Shown in pieces: positions 29,001 through 39,339 of a stretch of 64,000 nt of DNA. Positions within the stretch are counted from its first letter, which is position 1, and each line of letters starts with the position of its first letter. The DNA is from Hemicordylus capensis (lineage: Eukaryota > Chordata > Lepidosauria > Squamata > Cordylidae). A program made the position numbers and the translations under genes. The notes under the pieces are model-generated. The model searched no databases and was not told the DNA's origin. It saw only the letters and a list, made by a program, of their open reading frames with translations. The stretch lies in NCBI RefSeq assembly GCF_027244095.1, contig NC_069658.1:262888687-262952686 (forward strand), read 5' to 3'.

Positions 29001-31464
29001 TTGTCTCTAAAGGGCTTACAATCCTAAAAAAATAAAATAAAATTGTGGAACTGTCACAATACCAAAGGCAACATGCCATTGACTGTGTGGTGTTAGGTGA
29101 AAGAGTTGCATTTTCTCTTTATTTAAAACATTTTATATCCTGCTTTTCTGAAAAAATCCTTCAAGGCAGCTTATATGAATTTGACGGTTATTTATATACT
29201 GCTTTTCAAAAATTCCCAAAGTGGTTTTCGTAGATATAAATAAAATGGCTCCCTGCCCCCAAAGGGCTTACAATCTTAAAAAAGAAACCGAAGATACACA
29301 CCAGCAACGGCCACTGGAGGGATGCTGTGCTGGGGATGGCTAGGGCCAGTTGCTCTCCCCCTGCTAAATAAAGAGAATCATCACTTTTAAAAGGTGCCTC
29401 TTTGCTCAGTCAGCCGTTTTTACTGTTGGCTTCCAACAGTAAAAACTAACAAAATGATAAGATAAAACATCCAATAGATATTGAACCAGTTAAAGTACAG
29501 TAAATAGTATTATATCAGATGTCAGCAAAATGATCAAAAATTGAAATGATGTTTCCCTTTTCAGGTTTGTTAAGGAGCCCTTTCAGCCACCAGAGGAGAT
29601 GCCAGTTAAAGTGGAAAAGAGACTAGATGAATTCTGTGAGAAAAATACTGTTCTCGCAGAAATCCTGAAGAATCTCAGAGGTACTTAATATCTGCTTTAG
29701 ATGTGATAGATTTGCTGGGAATTTTTTTAAAATTAAGTATTACAGATTGCCCAAAATGAATGTTTATACTCTAGCTGTACAACTGGGTGAACCTTTGATA
29801 GATTTGTATTCATTTCTTTCTTGGTCCTTAACTAATTGTTGGTTTTTCTGTACCCCTTTCTGATATTCCTGGCAATTTCCTTCCAATTATATCTCAAAAT
29901 TGACAGCATGTCTACCTTCAGCAAAAGAAAGAGACAAGCGTAAGATGCATCTTCTCAAAAATAAATGAAATGAAACCAAATAAATGATTAGAGCTTAATA
30001 TGAGGCCAGGTTCAGACTTTGAATTTAATAAGGAGGAAGTGCTGCTGCACTTTCATCCCAGGTGGATGAAGGCACTCTACAATTACATGTCTTCCTCCTG
30101 GCATTCGACTATAGTTTGCCTCCTCAAATCTGGGACTGGTGGGCAAGCCAGGCTTTCACATCAGAAGTGGCTTGCAGGTGCACTAGGGTTTTAACACCTC
30201 TCTTCTTAGAAATGAACCACTGCTTAAGAATGCCATGCCTCTTTTCTTCCCTTAGATACTCTGCCGTCAGAACTGGGAACAGAATGGGGTAAGTTTCTGG
30301 TGAAAAAAACTTGGAAAATAGTTAGTCTATGTTTATTTATTTCTGTAAACAGAGGAGGATCCTGTCCAAAAAGATTAGAACCAAACTGGGTGACCATATT
30401 TATATTTATATTTATATTTTTAATGTATTCCCACTCAGTCCTAAAAGTATGCCTTTGAGATGACTAGCAACCAGGCAAACCAACCAACCAGAAAACAGTT
30501 TAAAACAGTACAGCCTTAATTAAACAAAACAGCAATACAATAGCAGCAGGATGCCACATCAGTAATAAACTTGAAGGGGAAATAACATTGTACAGAACAA
30601 TATGACAGACCAAGTTTGAGTTCATTCAGCCCAAACTACATTTAGCACAAGGATTCCCAGATGTTGCTGAATTACACCTCCCATCACCCACAACTGCAGT
30701 TTACTGTGGCTGGGAGTTGCAGTTCATTATGGGAGTTGCAGTTCAGCAACATCTGGAGTACTACAGATGTGGGAACCCCTAATCTAGCAGGATCCATAGT
30801 ACAGCTCTCTTACAGTGCGCTCATATGTGTCATAAGATTCATCTCCCAACCACAGACTTCTGAGGTACTCTGACTTGAAATAGAATGCTGCCCATAATGA
30901 ATGGACTTTTTATCCCATCCTTTTCATTCCCTTCTTCTCTTTGTCTTTGCAGTCAATGTAACTCTCGACCCAGACACAGCAAATCCTCAAGTCGTCATTT
31001 CTGCTGATCGAAAAAGCGCAAGATGGGATGTCACCCGGACTGATGTGGCACATAATCCGAAGCGATTTAAGTCCTCTTGCTGTGTGCTGGGTTCTGAAGG
31101 ATTCATGTCTGGGAGACATTACTGGGAAGTCAATGTGGAAGATGGAGGCATCTGGGCTATAGGGGTAGCCAGAGGCTCGGTGAGGAGGAAGACAGAGCTC
31201 AAACTGAACCCAGAGGAAGGGATCTGGGCCTTGCAAGGGGATTTTGGTCAATACCAGGCTCTCACTACCCCTGTGACACCCCTCTCCCTCAGTTGCACTC
31301 CCAGAAGGATTCGGGTGTCTGTGGACTACAAAAGAGGGCAGGTGGCATTTTTAAATGCTGACACAAAGGATTCAGTCTTCACTTTTTCATCAGCCTCATT
31401 TTCTGGAGAGAGAATCTTCCCTTTTTTTAAGGTACTGCTTGCCCAGCTGACCCTTGATGGCTGA
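22647..31464 (+). CDS. TRIM-family E3 ubiquitin ligase, RBCC-PRY-SPRY (TRIM-B), complete, 7 exons
   Basis: The exons are 22647-23057, 24236-24331, 26591-26821, 28246-28268, 29565-29680, 30256-30288 and 30953-31464. All have AG/GT borders. The lengths 411+96+231+23+116+33+512 sum to 1422 nt, giving 473 residues plus TGA with no internal stop. Domains in order: C3HC4 RING (C14 to C54), B-box 2 (C93, H96, C104, C112, C115, H121, H124), coiled coil (about 138-250), a short linker, then PRY-SPRY (304-473) with the LDP, WEV and FPFFK motifs. The family transfers ubiquitin through the RING and chooses targets with the SPRY domain; the target here is unknown. The length and exon pattern fit class C-IV TRIMs such as TRIM7, TRIM27 and TRIM39, but I cannot pick an ortholog. 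ATG 22647 was chosen because it places the RING at the usual distance from the N-terminus. A 5' untranslated exon was not identified. An AATAAA lies at 32010. Confidence 0.93.
23212..23330. mobile_element. short palindromic MITE (GGTTCCCAAA family), partly decayed
   Basis: CCTCCAGATGTTGC and ACAACTCCCATCATCCC are followed by their inverted copies, ending CCAGGTTGGGAATCACTG. The left end is worn. Confidence 0.65.
23765..24000 (+). mobile_element. tRNA-derived SINE with BovB-like tail (Sauria-type)
   Basis: The tRNA-like head has a box B (GTTCAAATCCCCACTG). The body GGAAGAGGCAATGGTAAACC leads to a tail with GTCGACTTGA-like sequence and CACGCTTTACCTT. The tail type is the one squamate Sauria SINEs share with BovB LINEs; that assignment is from memory. 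Confidence 0.7.
24236..24331 (+). CDS. TRIM-B exon 2: start of coiled coil, 96 nt
   Basis: A CTTCTTAG acceptor precedes this exon and a GTAAGC donor follows it. It gives 32 codons in phase 0, charged and helical (EKIWNQLQSLKDEREKL at the start). A 96-nt second exon is standard for this TRIM class. Confidence 0.93.
24373..24510 (-). mobile_element. squamate SINE tail, inverted
   Basis: The sequence reads on the minus strand as the common tail, including CAGACTGG-like, CTGAGCTGGATGGACCAATG, TCTGACAAGGCAGC and TTCCTATGTTGC. The head is absent. Confidence 0.7.
24920..25443 (+). mobile_element. Helentron/HINE-like element with three internal tandem units
   Basis: The ends match the 11405 element, but there are only three internal units (TTCAAGAT-type cores at about 25048, 25183 and 25312), giving 524 bp instead of 880. 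It lies in TRIM-B intron 2. Confidence 0.65.
25445..26590. other. TRIM-B intron 2, mostly unassigned
   Basis: The stretch contains a (GT)n run at 25977-26000. Otherwise no element or exon is recognised before the exon 3 acceptor. Confidence 0.35.
26591..26821 (+). CDS. TRIM-B exon 3: coiled coil, 231 nt
   Basis: This exon holds 77 codons in phase 0 and includes RHFLEEQERLLLAQL, the classic TRIM coiled-coil stretch. A pyrimidine-rich CTTCTAG acceptor precedes it. The donor CAG/GTAAGT is strong. Confidence 0.94.
27145..27445 (+). promoter_or_regulatory. promoter-like module in TRIM-B intron 3
   Basis: A full cAMP-response-type palindrome TGACGTCA (27259-27266) lies 41 bp before TATAAAAG (27308-27315). 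It is followed by GC-moderate sequence and a GTAAGT-like donor at about 27410. The module could be an alternative promoter, or the promoter part of an old retroelement; no element ends are visible. Confidence 0.35.
27457..27742 (+). mobile_element. 5S-derived SINE, nearly complete
   Basis: The head GCTAAGCAGGGTCTGCCCTG and the tail GACCAATGGTCTGACTCAG to CAGCTTCCTATGTTCCTAA are both present, with a short central deletion. It lies in TRIM-B intron 3. Confidence 0.85.
28246..28268 (+). CDS. TRIM-B exon 4: 23-nt micro-exon
   Basis: The 23-nt exon (DIRGTLC plus two bases) follows a long pyrimidine tract ending CTCTCTCTAG and precedes GTTTGTGG. It shifts the phase from 0 to 2, which exon 5 needs. 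A 23-nt exon here is a hallmark of the TRIM class C-IV gene structure. Confidence 0.88.
28410..28565 (-). mobile_element. tRNA-headed SINE fragment
   Basis: On the minus strand it shows a box-A-like GGGGTAGAGCATGTG, a degraded box B and the body piece AAGACCTCTGC. It matches the family at 20840 and 48395. Confidence 0.55.
28690..28845 (+). mobile_element. Sauria-type SINE, 3' part
   Basis: The body GAGAAGGCAATGGTAAACCA and the tail CGACTCGATGGCACAACC with TTTCC repeats match the copy at 23765. The head is missing. Confidence 0.65.
28910..29425 (+). repeat. two adjacent old LINE-type 3' repeats
   Basis: ATTTATATACTGCTTTTCAA occurs at about 28927 and 29188, each followed by GGGCTTACAATC. The second copy continues into CCACTGGAGGGATGCTGTGC and GGTGCCTCTTTGCTCAGT. 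Confidence 0.6.
29565..29680 (+). CDS. TRIM-B exon 5: linker, 116 nt
   Basis: The TTTTCAG acceptor and GAG/GTACTT donor bound an exon that enters in phase 2 and leaves in phase 1. It encodes the linker FVKEPFQPPEEMP followed by a short helical stretch ending LKNLRG. Confidence 0.92.
30256..30288 (+). CDS. TRIM-B exon 6: 33-nt DTLP exon
   Basis: The CCCTTAG acceptor and GTAAGTTT donor bound 33 nt encoding DTLPSELGTEWG across its phase-1 borders. It links the coiled-coil/linker part to the SPRY exon. Two longer relatives of this exon occur in TRIM-A (9363-9434 and 5612-5815). Confidence 0.88.
30651..30780. mobile_element. short palindromic MITE (GGTTCCCAAA family), decayed
   Basis: GGATTCCCAGATGTTGCTGA and its inverted copy at the right (TCAGCAACATCTGGAG, then GTGGGAACCCC) bound the element. 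The centre carries a local duplication of GGGAGTTGCAGTTCA. Confidence 0.65.
30953..31464 (+). CDS. TRIM-B exon 7: PRY-SPRY (B30.2) and stop
   Basis: A TTTGCAG acceptor starts 512 nt encoding the whole B30.2 domain. PRY begins VNVTLDPDTANP. SPRY then shows GRHYWEVNVE, IGVARGSV, RVSVDYKRGQVAFLNAD and IFPFFKV, and ends LTLDG-stop. This is the ligand-binding module of class C-IV TRIMs. All core motifs are present, so the domain looks functional. Confidence 0.95.
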
Positions 31465-32009
31465 GGCATACCTACCCAAGAGCGCTTAAGCAGATCACTC
31501 TCCCCTTTAACTTCTGCCAGGAAGGGTAAAGGGGAGGATTATAGCCTCCCTTCCTGTGCATGCTTATGAATGAATCGAGGGTTGTAATTTGTTTTAGCAG
31601 TTGCAATTGCAGAACCAAATTCACTCCGGATTTAAATAATACAGATCATAAGGGTGTGATTTTGTGCATGTAACATTAAGCATTGTTGATGCCAAAGTAG
31701 TCAAATAACTCGAGTAAATCTAGTCAGCTTGGCTTCAGTCAAATACCAGGTGTGTGTGATGCATATGGCTAACTTTGCTAGGGGAGGGCAGGATTATCCA
31801 GACAAATAATAAGAGGAGGATTCTTCCTAAATTCTCTTTTTATTGGCAAGTTCAAAAACTAAACGTATGAAAAAAGACATTGACATGCTTGAAAATGCTG
31901 CCAAAATATTTCACTTAATGTAGGTTGTAAAGGTCACATTGAAATCTATTGAAAAACATTACAAAAGTCTCAGACCTGCTTCAAAGCAGGCTACAGTCGG
32001 TGTCAAACG

Positions 32010-32015
32010 AATAAA
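32010..32015 (+). terminator. candidate poly(A) signal of TRIM-B
   Basis: AATAAA lies 546 nt after the TRIM-B stop codon and is the first such hexamer downstream. The stretch between is unique-looking 3' UTR sequence. Confidence 0.4.
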
Positions 32016-32459
32016 AAAGTAAGCTTCCAAAGCAAAAAGTAGTCCCAAACTCTCCAGTAAAACCCAGGAGGAAAAGCTGCCATTTTCAAAGTCTCTGTGT
32101 TAGCTTTCCGCTTAGCTGTCTGCATAGTTGTGTTCTTTGTGACTTTCTGTGAAGTTCTGTAGATTTCTGTGTATGATCCCAAACACACTCTGGCAATTAG
32201 ACAGTTTCCCCTGTTTGTTGCAGATGAACTCACTTTATTATTTTGACTTGGGCCTCTTTGCTGAAGGCTGAAAAACAGCTCACTGTCCTAGAGAAGTAGA
32301 GATAACACCCAGAACAGCTTCAAGCTGCAGAAAAGTCTTGCTGCGTTATGAGAGTGGGGGAAATCACCAAAATGACTCTTCATGTTGGAGAATATGGCCA
32401 AAACTGATAGGTCTGTGCAATTTCGGATTTGGAAAATCAGATTTTATCCCAAATTGCCC

Positions 32460-32616
32460 TAGGGGAATAGCTGGGGAGGGGGGCCTGTGTTCACCCCTCT
32501 CCCCGACAGTCCCTCAGAGTGAGGGAGATAACGAAGAAAAGAGGGAAGGGTGGAACTGGAGGGCCTTCAGGAACTGGGGGCCCTGGTTTCTTTGAACCCA
32601 TATAGCTACACCCCTA
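32460..32616. mobile_element. hAT-type mini-MITE, 157 bp, perfect 8-bp TSD
   Basis: The ends TAGGGGAATAGCT and AGCTACACCCCTA are inverted copies with small differences. AATTGCCC lies exactly on both sides (32452-32459, 32617-32624). Confidence 0.85.
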
Positions 32617-32945
32617 AATTGCCCATACTCAGAAAACATCTGTAAAATCGGAATCAATCTTTTAAATTGGATTGGTAAAGGAATTAATTCCAAAATATTG
32701 AAGTTAATTTTGGAAATACTTCAGAATTTTGGAACTAGCAAAATGCAGTAGGGTTTCCCCCATAGCAGTGAATGAGGAAACTGGTAAAAGAAATCACCAG
32801 AATTCACTGGTTGGTCCTAGAGCCTTGAAAATTGCCATGCATGTGGAGAAGGAAGTCAGGGTCACCTGTAGTGAATTTGAAGAGACGTGGTCAATCCCCT
32901 GATTTTGGGGAAATTTTTGTTTAAAATGTCTAAAAATGAAATCTG

Positions 32946-33331
32946 TAGGGCTATGTTCGAATTGGTTTGGCGCCTCCTTAAGGAAGCGCTGAACCAGTTC
33001 AGGTGCAGGCAGTTGAACCTGTTTGGTGTGGCGGGGGTCGCTTCCTTTAAAAAACAGGTAAGCAGGACCTTACCTGCTCCTCGGCTACCCCATTGCTTTT
33101 CCGGGCGCAGTGCTTTCCTTGCAGCCCCCAGCAGCCTGCTTGTGGTGTTGACATGCACATGGCCATCATGCATGTGTAGCCTGCTGGGAGCTGCACTGCA
33201 GCCACGTGTGGGCTTCTGAACAGTGAGCACCATGCTCTGAAAAATGGTGGGGCAGTGGTTGAGTCAATAAGGTCCTGCTTTTTAAAGGAACCAACCCCTG
33301 CCCGAGCCGTGGCTGTTCATGTACATCCCTA
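32946..33331. mobile_element. hAT-type foldback MITE, 386 bp, perfect 8-bp TSD
   Basis: The element runs from TAGGGCTATGTTCG to GTACATCCCTA, flanked by GAAATCTG at 32938-32945 and 33332-33339. The arms include CTTCCTTTAAAAAACAGG, inverted as CCTGCTTTTTAAAGGAACC. Confidence 0.88.
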
Positions 33332-33399
33332 GAAATCTGGCTTGTTTCAAGCCAGAACTTTACAAAAACTTCTGAAACTGAAGACCCTCCTTGGACCAT

Positions 33400-35960
33400 C
33401 ATTCCACCAGCATGTGGAGGAATCTACCACTTGCCGACATTTGCCATGAAAAGTGGGCCTGTATCCAGCCTAAAAGTTGGCGGGGGCGGGGAGAATCACA
33501 AATGGGGTGGTGGGCCAGGTTATACAGCTTTTTAAAAACAACTTGCAGCCTGTTGCACTTATATTGAAATAGTGCAAAAGTCAACAGAAATTGTAATTTT
33601 CTAAATGTCATTAATAAATTCAATAAAATGGTTAAAATAGTAAGTGGGTTTCCTTAAGCAATTGCATCAGGAGTATGCTTATCATTTTATAACCAATAAA
33701 AATCCACATAAACTAAACCCAGACTAAAAGCATGGCTGCTTGCTGTGATCAGGGAAGGCCGTGGCCTTGTCCAGCGCACTGTTCTGTGTTCCACAGGGAG
33801 CAGCCAGATAGCAGCTAGGACACCCACAAGCAGGAGGGTTATGGACTCCCTTCTCCTGCTGCCTTCCTCCCCTTCCACTTGCATGCAGTGAATGGTATAT
33901 TGCCTCTGAATGAAACATTACTAATGAGTAAGGAGATATTTGCCAAACAACGTGCCTTAGGCAAGTTGCAAATTTTCATAGAGAGAAGAGCTTCAGATCA
34001 GATTTCTAACGCCAGTGTTGCAGCTAGAGGGATAGAGAAACTTGTGGGGGTGGGGGCAGACTGTCACTCAGGGAGAATGGGAAACTTATTGAGTTGGATG
34101 GAAACCCCCTGCCTATACTGTAGGCCTGATGAAAAATGGTAACAGCATGCCCCCGCCCCTTATATTTATGAAATCTGGCACACCCATGAAGTCCACTTTG
34201 GTGGGATTGTCACCCAGGGTTCAATAAAGTGGCTAAAAATCATGTTCCTTAATGTGTTTGGTTTTTTCAAGCAGAGGAGTGGGGAAGCTTAAGAAAAATA
34301 CAAAAGTTTAAACTTTCTATGCTTGTAGCTTGTGTTCCTTTAAATCTAAAGAGAGAAGTCTGAACTGGACGGTTTCAGGAGAGGACACTTGAGTGCCAGA
34401 GGGTAATGGTCAACCAAGGAGAATCTATCAAATAGCCTCATGCTTCTCCTCCAATCACTGTGCTGTGGGGGCGGGACACAGATCCCTTTATTATTCTTGT
34501 GCAATGAATTTTTGTGTTAACAATTGTAGCTGGTGGTAGTACTGGTTTTTGGCCATTGCTTTTTTGCTTGCTTGTTGGTTGCAGTTTGCTTTCTTCTTGT
34601 CTTGTCTGGTTATTCTTTAGGGTCCTTGACTTCAGATTGTCTGTGCTCTATGTGTGTTTGCTTGCTTTATTTTATTACTGTAGATTTATCTGCCACTTCC
34701 ATTTCCCCCTGTAGCTTGCTTGTTTGTTTGCAGTCTCTCCTCAATTCCCCCCTTCTTATCACCCCCACCCTTTTAAATTTTCTTTTAAATAATTTTTGCT
34801 CTGTTCCTTGTGTCTCTCTGTTGAGTATTGTGTTGTGTGCTAGGCAAAACACATTTTCAAATCCAAATAAAATTATTTTTATTCCCTCCCTATTCACTTT
34901 AGATTCCCAGTTCCCTTCACTAGTCTGTGCAGCAAAGCACCACACAAAGTCCCCCTGAATACTATCCATATTTTCTTCTTGTTCCTGCCTTACCTTCAGT
35001 CCTACAATATTATATTTGAGTTTCATATATTATATTGTGAATTTTTATTTTTATCAGTGACTAAACAGTTTATTGCCATCATGTATAAGGCAACAGCGTC
35101 AGGTAGAGCTCAGGGCTGGGGCAGAGGATGAGGCAGCAGTGTGGCTTCAGTAAACCCCCCACCCCAACTCAGGTGCAACCTGTTCACTCTGGTAAGGGAG
35201 TGGAGGGATTGGGTGAAGGAAAGGATGTGGCAGGCTCCTCTGGATCTCAAGCTCAGCCTATGCTGCCACCAGTGGCAGCTGAAGAGGCATACGTTAGCCC
35301 ATCTCCCCCTAGCACTTCTGCATGGGCAGGCGTGGAACTTGCTGGGAGTGGGCAACGTCTTCACCATTCACCTTGAGCCCTCCTAGCCAGTACGGTGGTT
35401 CCTCTTTGAGGTGAAGGAGGTCCCTGCACCTGCTGCTCCTTCTGTCCTGCAGGAGCAACAAGCATCTCCTTGTGGGCAGAAGAGACTCAGAGTAGTGTGG
35501 ACCACCTCTTGGTGATGTTTGTGGAGTCCACCTTTGTCTTGTGCCAGAGGCTGCAGGGAGTGTCCATGGGCCAGGTCCCTCTTCCTTCTCAGGCTTCTCC
35601 AAGGCCACCTCTCTGATGAAGCTGCAGGTGAGCAGAGTAAGCAAGTGACTCTTGGGTAGAGGGTTGGGTGGCAGTCCAAGGGCTGTTGATATCACCTGCT
35701 GCATCAGAGATATGTTGGCCATGGATGACCAGCCCTTTGCGGTGGTGGAGCCGGTTTCAGACACCTCATGCAGTACTATGTGCCCTCATGCACAGCTTTA
35801 AGCTGCTGAGTGGTGCCATCCTTGTACCACACATGGGTTGAGGCAAGTCTGTAGGAGGCAGGCCCGCTGAGTGCGATCCACCTCACATCTGACATCAGGA
35901 CAAGTTGAGGTAGAGAGCATTCCTACCTCTCCCTGACTGCCCACTAGTGGCAATATGATA
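33400..35960. other. intergenic, unassigned
   Basis: The stretch at 34510-35040 is pyrimidine-rich on the plus strand, without an identified element. The stretch 35110-35770 is GC-richer and has a 151-codon minus-strand frame (35764-35309) that resembles no family I know and has no splice context. It may be a decayed repeat. Confidence 0.35.
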
Positions 35961-35964
35961 GCAC

Positions 35965-38042
35965 GGCTCCAGGACCCTGATCATCTTGGTTGCTCTCTTC
36001 TACACCTTTTCCAGTTCTACAATGCCCTTCTTAAGATATGGTTGCCAGAACTGTAATACTCCAAATGTGGCCAGTCTATAGTTTTGTATAAGGGCATTAT
36101 AATATTAGCAGTTTTATTTTCAACCCCTTTCCTAATGATCACTAGTGTGGAATTGACCTTTTTCATAGTTGCTGCTCATTGAGTCGACACTTTCAGTGAG
36201 CTGTCCACCACGACCCCAAGATCCCGATTCTGGTCAGCCACTGACAGCTCAGATCCCATCAGCGTATACTTGAAGTTGGGGTTTTTCACCCAAATGTGCA
36301 TTACTTTACACTTGTCAACACTGAACCGCATTTGACATTTTGTCACCCACTCACCCAGTTTGGAGAGATCCTTTTGGAGCTCTTCACAATCTGTTTTGGA
36401 TTTTACTACCCAAAAGAGTTTGGTATCATCTGCAAATTGGGTCACCTCGTTGCTTACCCCTGCTTCTAGATCATTTATGAATAAATGAAAAAGCACCGGC
36501 CCCAGTACAGATCCCTGGCGGACCCCACTTCTTACTTCCCTCCATTGTGAAAACTCTCCATTTATACCTACCCTCTGTTTCCTGTCTTTCAACCAGTTGC
36601 AATCCACACATGTACTTGTCCCCTTATCCCATGACCACTAAGTTTCCTCAGGAGTCTTTGATGAGGAACTTTGTCAAAAGCTTTTTGGAAGTCCAGGTAT
36701 ACTATGTCAAATAGATCACTTGTTGATAGTGTCAAAGAACTCCAAAAGGTTTATGAGGCAAGATTTACCTTTGCAGAAGCTGTGCTGGTTCTCTCCCAGC
36801 AGGGCCTGTTCTATGTGCTTTATCATTTTATCCTTGAGGATGCTTTCCTTCAATTTGCCTGAAATGGACATTAAGCTAACCGGCCTGTAATTTCCTGGAT
36901 CGCCCCTGGATCCCTTTTTGAAAATCTGTGTTACATTTGCTACTTTCTAGTCCTCTGGTACAGAGCCTGACTGAAGGGATACGTTATATATATTTTGTAA
37001 GGAGGCTGGCAGTTTACCATTTGAGTTCTTTGAGGACTCTTGGATGGTGATTTGCTAGTTTTCAGTTTTTCCATACAGTTCAGAACATCATCTTGTCACT
37101 TCTATCTGACTCCGTTCTTTAGCCTCCATCCCTAAAAAGCCTGGTTCAGGAACAGGTGTATGCTCAGTGTCCTCTGCCATGAAGACTGACGCAAAGAACT
37201 CATTTAGTTTCTCTCCAACCTCCATAATCCCTTTCACTCCCTCATTGTCTAATGGTCCAACCACCTCCCTGGCAGGTTTCCTGCTTCTGATGTACTTAAA
37301 GAAGTTTTTGTTATTCCCCTTGATATTTTTAGTTAAATGTTCCTCAAACTCTTTTCACCTCCCTTATTGTCACCTTGCATTTCTTTTGCCAGAGTTGATG
37401 TTCCTTTTTGTTCTCTTCATTTGGACAGGCCTTCTAATTCCGGAAGGAAGATTTCTTCTTTATGGCTTCCTTGACGTTACCTGTTAGCCATGCTGACATC
37501 TTCCTGGACTTAGTGGTACCTTTCCTCCTTTTGGATATACAATCTAACTGGGCTTCTAGTATTGTGGTTTTGAGTAAACTCCATGCACTCTGGAGCGAAG
37601 TGACTCTCCTGATTTTCCCTTTCAACTTTTTTTTCACCGTACTCCTCATTTTGGAGAAGCTTCCTCTTCTGAAATTCAAAGTGTCTGTGTTAGACTTCCT
37701 TGGTGATTCTCTCCCCGCATGTATGCTGAATTTGATTGCGCTATTGTCACTCTTCCCTAAGGGATCTATGACACTGACATCACGCACCAGGTCCTGGGTG
37801 CCACTCAAGATTAAGTCCAAGGTCACCTTCTCTCTGGTTGGTTCCAAGACCAACTGTTCTAGGACACAGTCATTCAGCATATCTAGAAATTTGACCAGTC
37901 ATTACCTGACTGGTCATTTACCCAGTCTATTTGTGGGTAATTGAAGTCACCCATTATTACAGCCCTGCCTCTCCTTGATGCCTCCCTGATTTCCTTCTGC
38001 AACTCCCAGTCACTGTCAGTGTTTTGATCCATGGAAGGGGTC
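35965..38042 (-). mobile_element. CR1 LINE, 5'-truncated
   Basis: On the minus strand this reads the end of the CR1 endonuclease (VIMGDFNYPQIDW near 37960), then the linker. It continues into the reverse transcriptase, with NWLKDRKQRVGINGEFSQW, RQGSVLGPVLFHLFINDLE, FADDTKLF and SELSVADQNRDLGVVVDSS (about 36176-36607). A 3' UTR ends near 35965. Several frame breaks split the coding region, and the 5' half is missing. Confidence 0.9.
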
Positions 38043-38724
38043 CATTCTAATGGAGCTTTTCCCTCTTCCTCAGATAGGCCCCCTTGGCTCCTTTCCTTCT
38101 TCTTCCCCCACTCTTTGTGTCTTTGCTGCAGCAGAACTATATAGACTGGAGAGGAGCATTCTTGGCATGCCCTATTTACTCACTCCTTTGCAAATAATAT
38201 TATTCACCAGCAGCTTGCCACTGTCAGGGAGGTAGGAGGGGAGTGCAAAAAGGCTATTTACCAGCAAGTGGGGGCCTCCTCATGGTCCCAGAGATATATA
38301 TGCTCCCCCCCCCCCACCATTCAGTTATAGCTACACTTCTGCTGTGTATATTAGCAGGTAGTCTTGAGACACAGTATTACAACACCATGGTTTTGAATAA
38401 TTACTGATTTTTGAATAATTTTCAGTGGGCTTTTAGAAATGAAGTGAACTTTTCAAAGCAGTTGTCAGAAAAGAAAAAAGAACCAGCAGCTTTTGAAGGG
38501 CAAGTAAAAAATTACCAAAAGTTGAGAGTTATTTCACTACAGTGGGAAGGAAGAGACCTGATATCAGAATAGTCAGTCTGGCTCACAGCAGCCACAGACA
38601 TCCACCTCTCCTTATAGCATAGGTCATACAGATGTGAATGTGATTACTATGCATGAGAATGCTACAAAGCCTGAAATCCCAACAGAAGAAAATAAATGCA
38701 CAAATTCTGATAATGATCTCTGGA

Positions 38725-39034
38725 CAGGACCGGTGCTACCATTAGGCCAACTAGGCAGCCGCCTAGGGTGCAGACCTCAGAGGGGCCCAGAGTGTATCAA
38801 ATCAATCAAAATGATTTGTGTGCCAAAATATTTTCTTTTATATTTGAGAAAGATAATCAAAAACTGATGTATTACCTATCCTTGCAATTTAAAATAAATT
38901 TAGCAGTTTCAAGTTTTGTGCTTTTCATCTTTTCTACAAAACATCTGTTTTTGAAAATCAAAGTTGAAATTTTTTGGGGGGAGTGCAAGTACTTAGCCTT
39001 GCCTAGGGCGCAAAATAGTCTGGCACTGGCCCTG
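38725..39034. mobile_element. hAT-type MITE (CAGGACCGGTGC family), 310 bp
   Basis: The left end CAGGACCGGTGCTACCATTAG and the right end CTGGCACTGGCCCTG are inverted relatives. Flanks TCTCTGGA and TCTTTGGG match 6 of 8. The interior is AT-rich. Confidence 0.65.
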
Positions 39035-39339
39035 TCTTTGGGGTGTCTTGACTGAAGAATTGATTTCATTCTGGATACAAAAAGGTCCCTCTGAATGTCA
39101 ACATTGGAATGGTCCATTTGAAGACTCAAAGCAGGCATTCAATAACCAAATTCAATATTGTTCAAAGTCTATTTATTTTAGTACATTTCTATACCACACT
39201 ATACGGAAGTCCCTGGGTAGTTCACAATCTAAAAACAACTATTAAAACATCAACACAATTTAAAAATACAAATAAAAGCTCTAAAACCTGAAGCTTTAAA
39301 ACTATAAACTAAAAGCCTGGTTAAACAGGTATGCTTAGT

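Larger units (their letters stand above)
32410..33400. repeat. decayed hAT-like repeat hosting two younger MITEs
   Basis: A repeat-like sequence beginning TAGGTCTGTGCAATTTCGG holds two clean insertions (32460-32616, 32946-33331) and many near-palindromic GGAAAATC / AAAATTGG stretches. Its own ends are uncertain. Confidence 0.4.

Noticed and set aside
34533-35026. Long frames on both strands near 34.5-35.0 kb
   Set aside because: The region is pyrimidine-rich on one strand and low in complexity; no family resemblance.
35309-35764. 151-codon minus-strand frame as a gene
   Set aside because: No recognisable domain, start context or splice partners. The overlapping frame on the other strand is similarly open, suggesting base composition.
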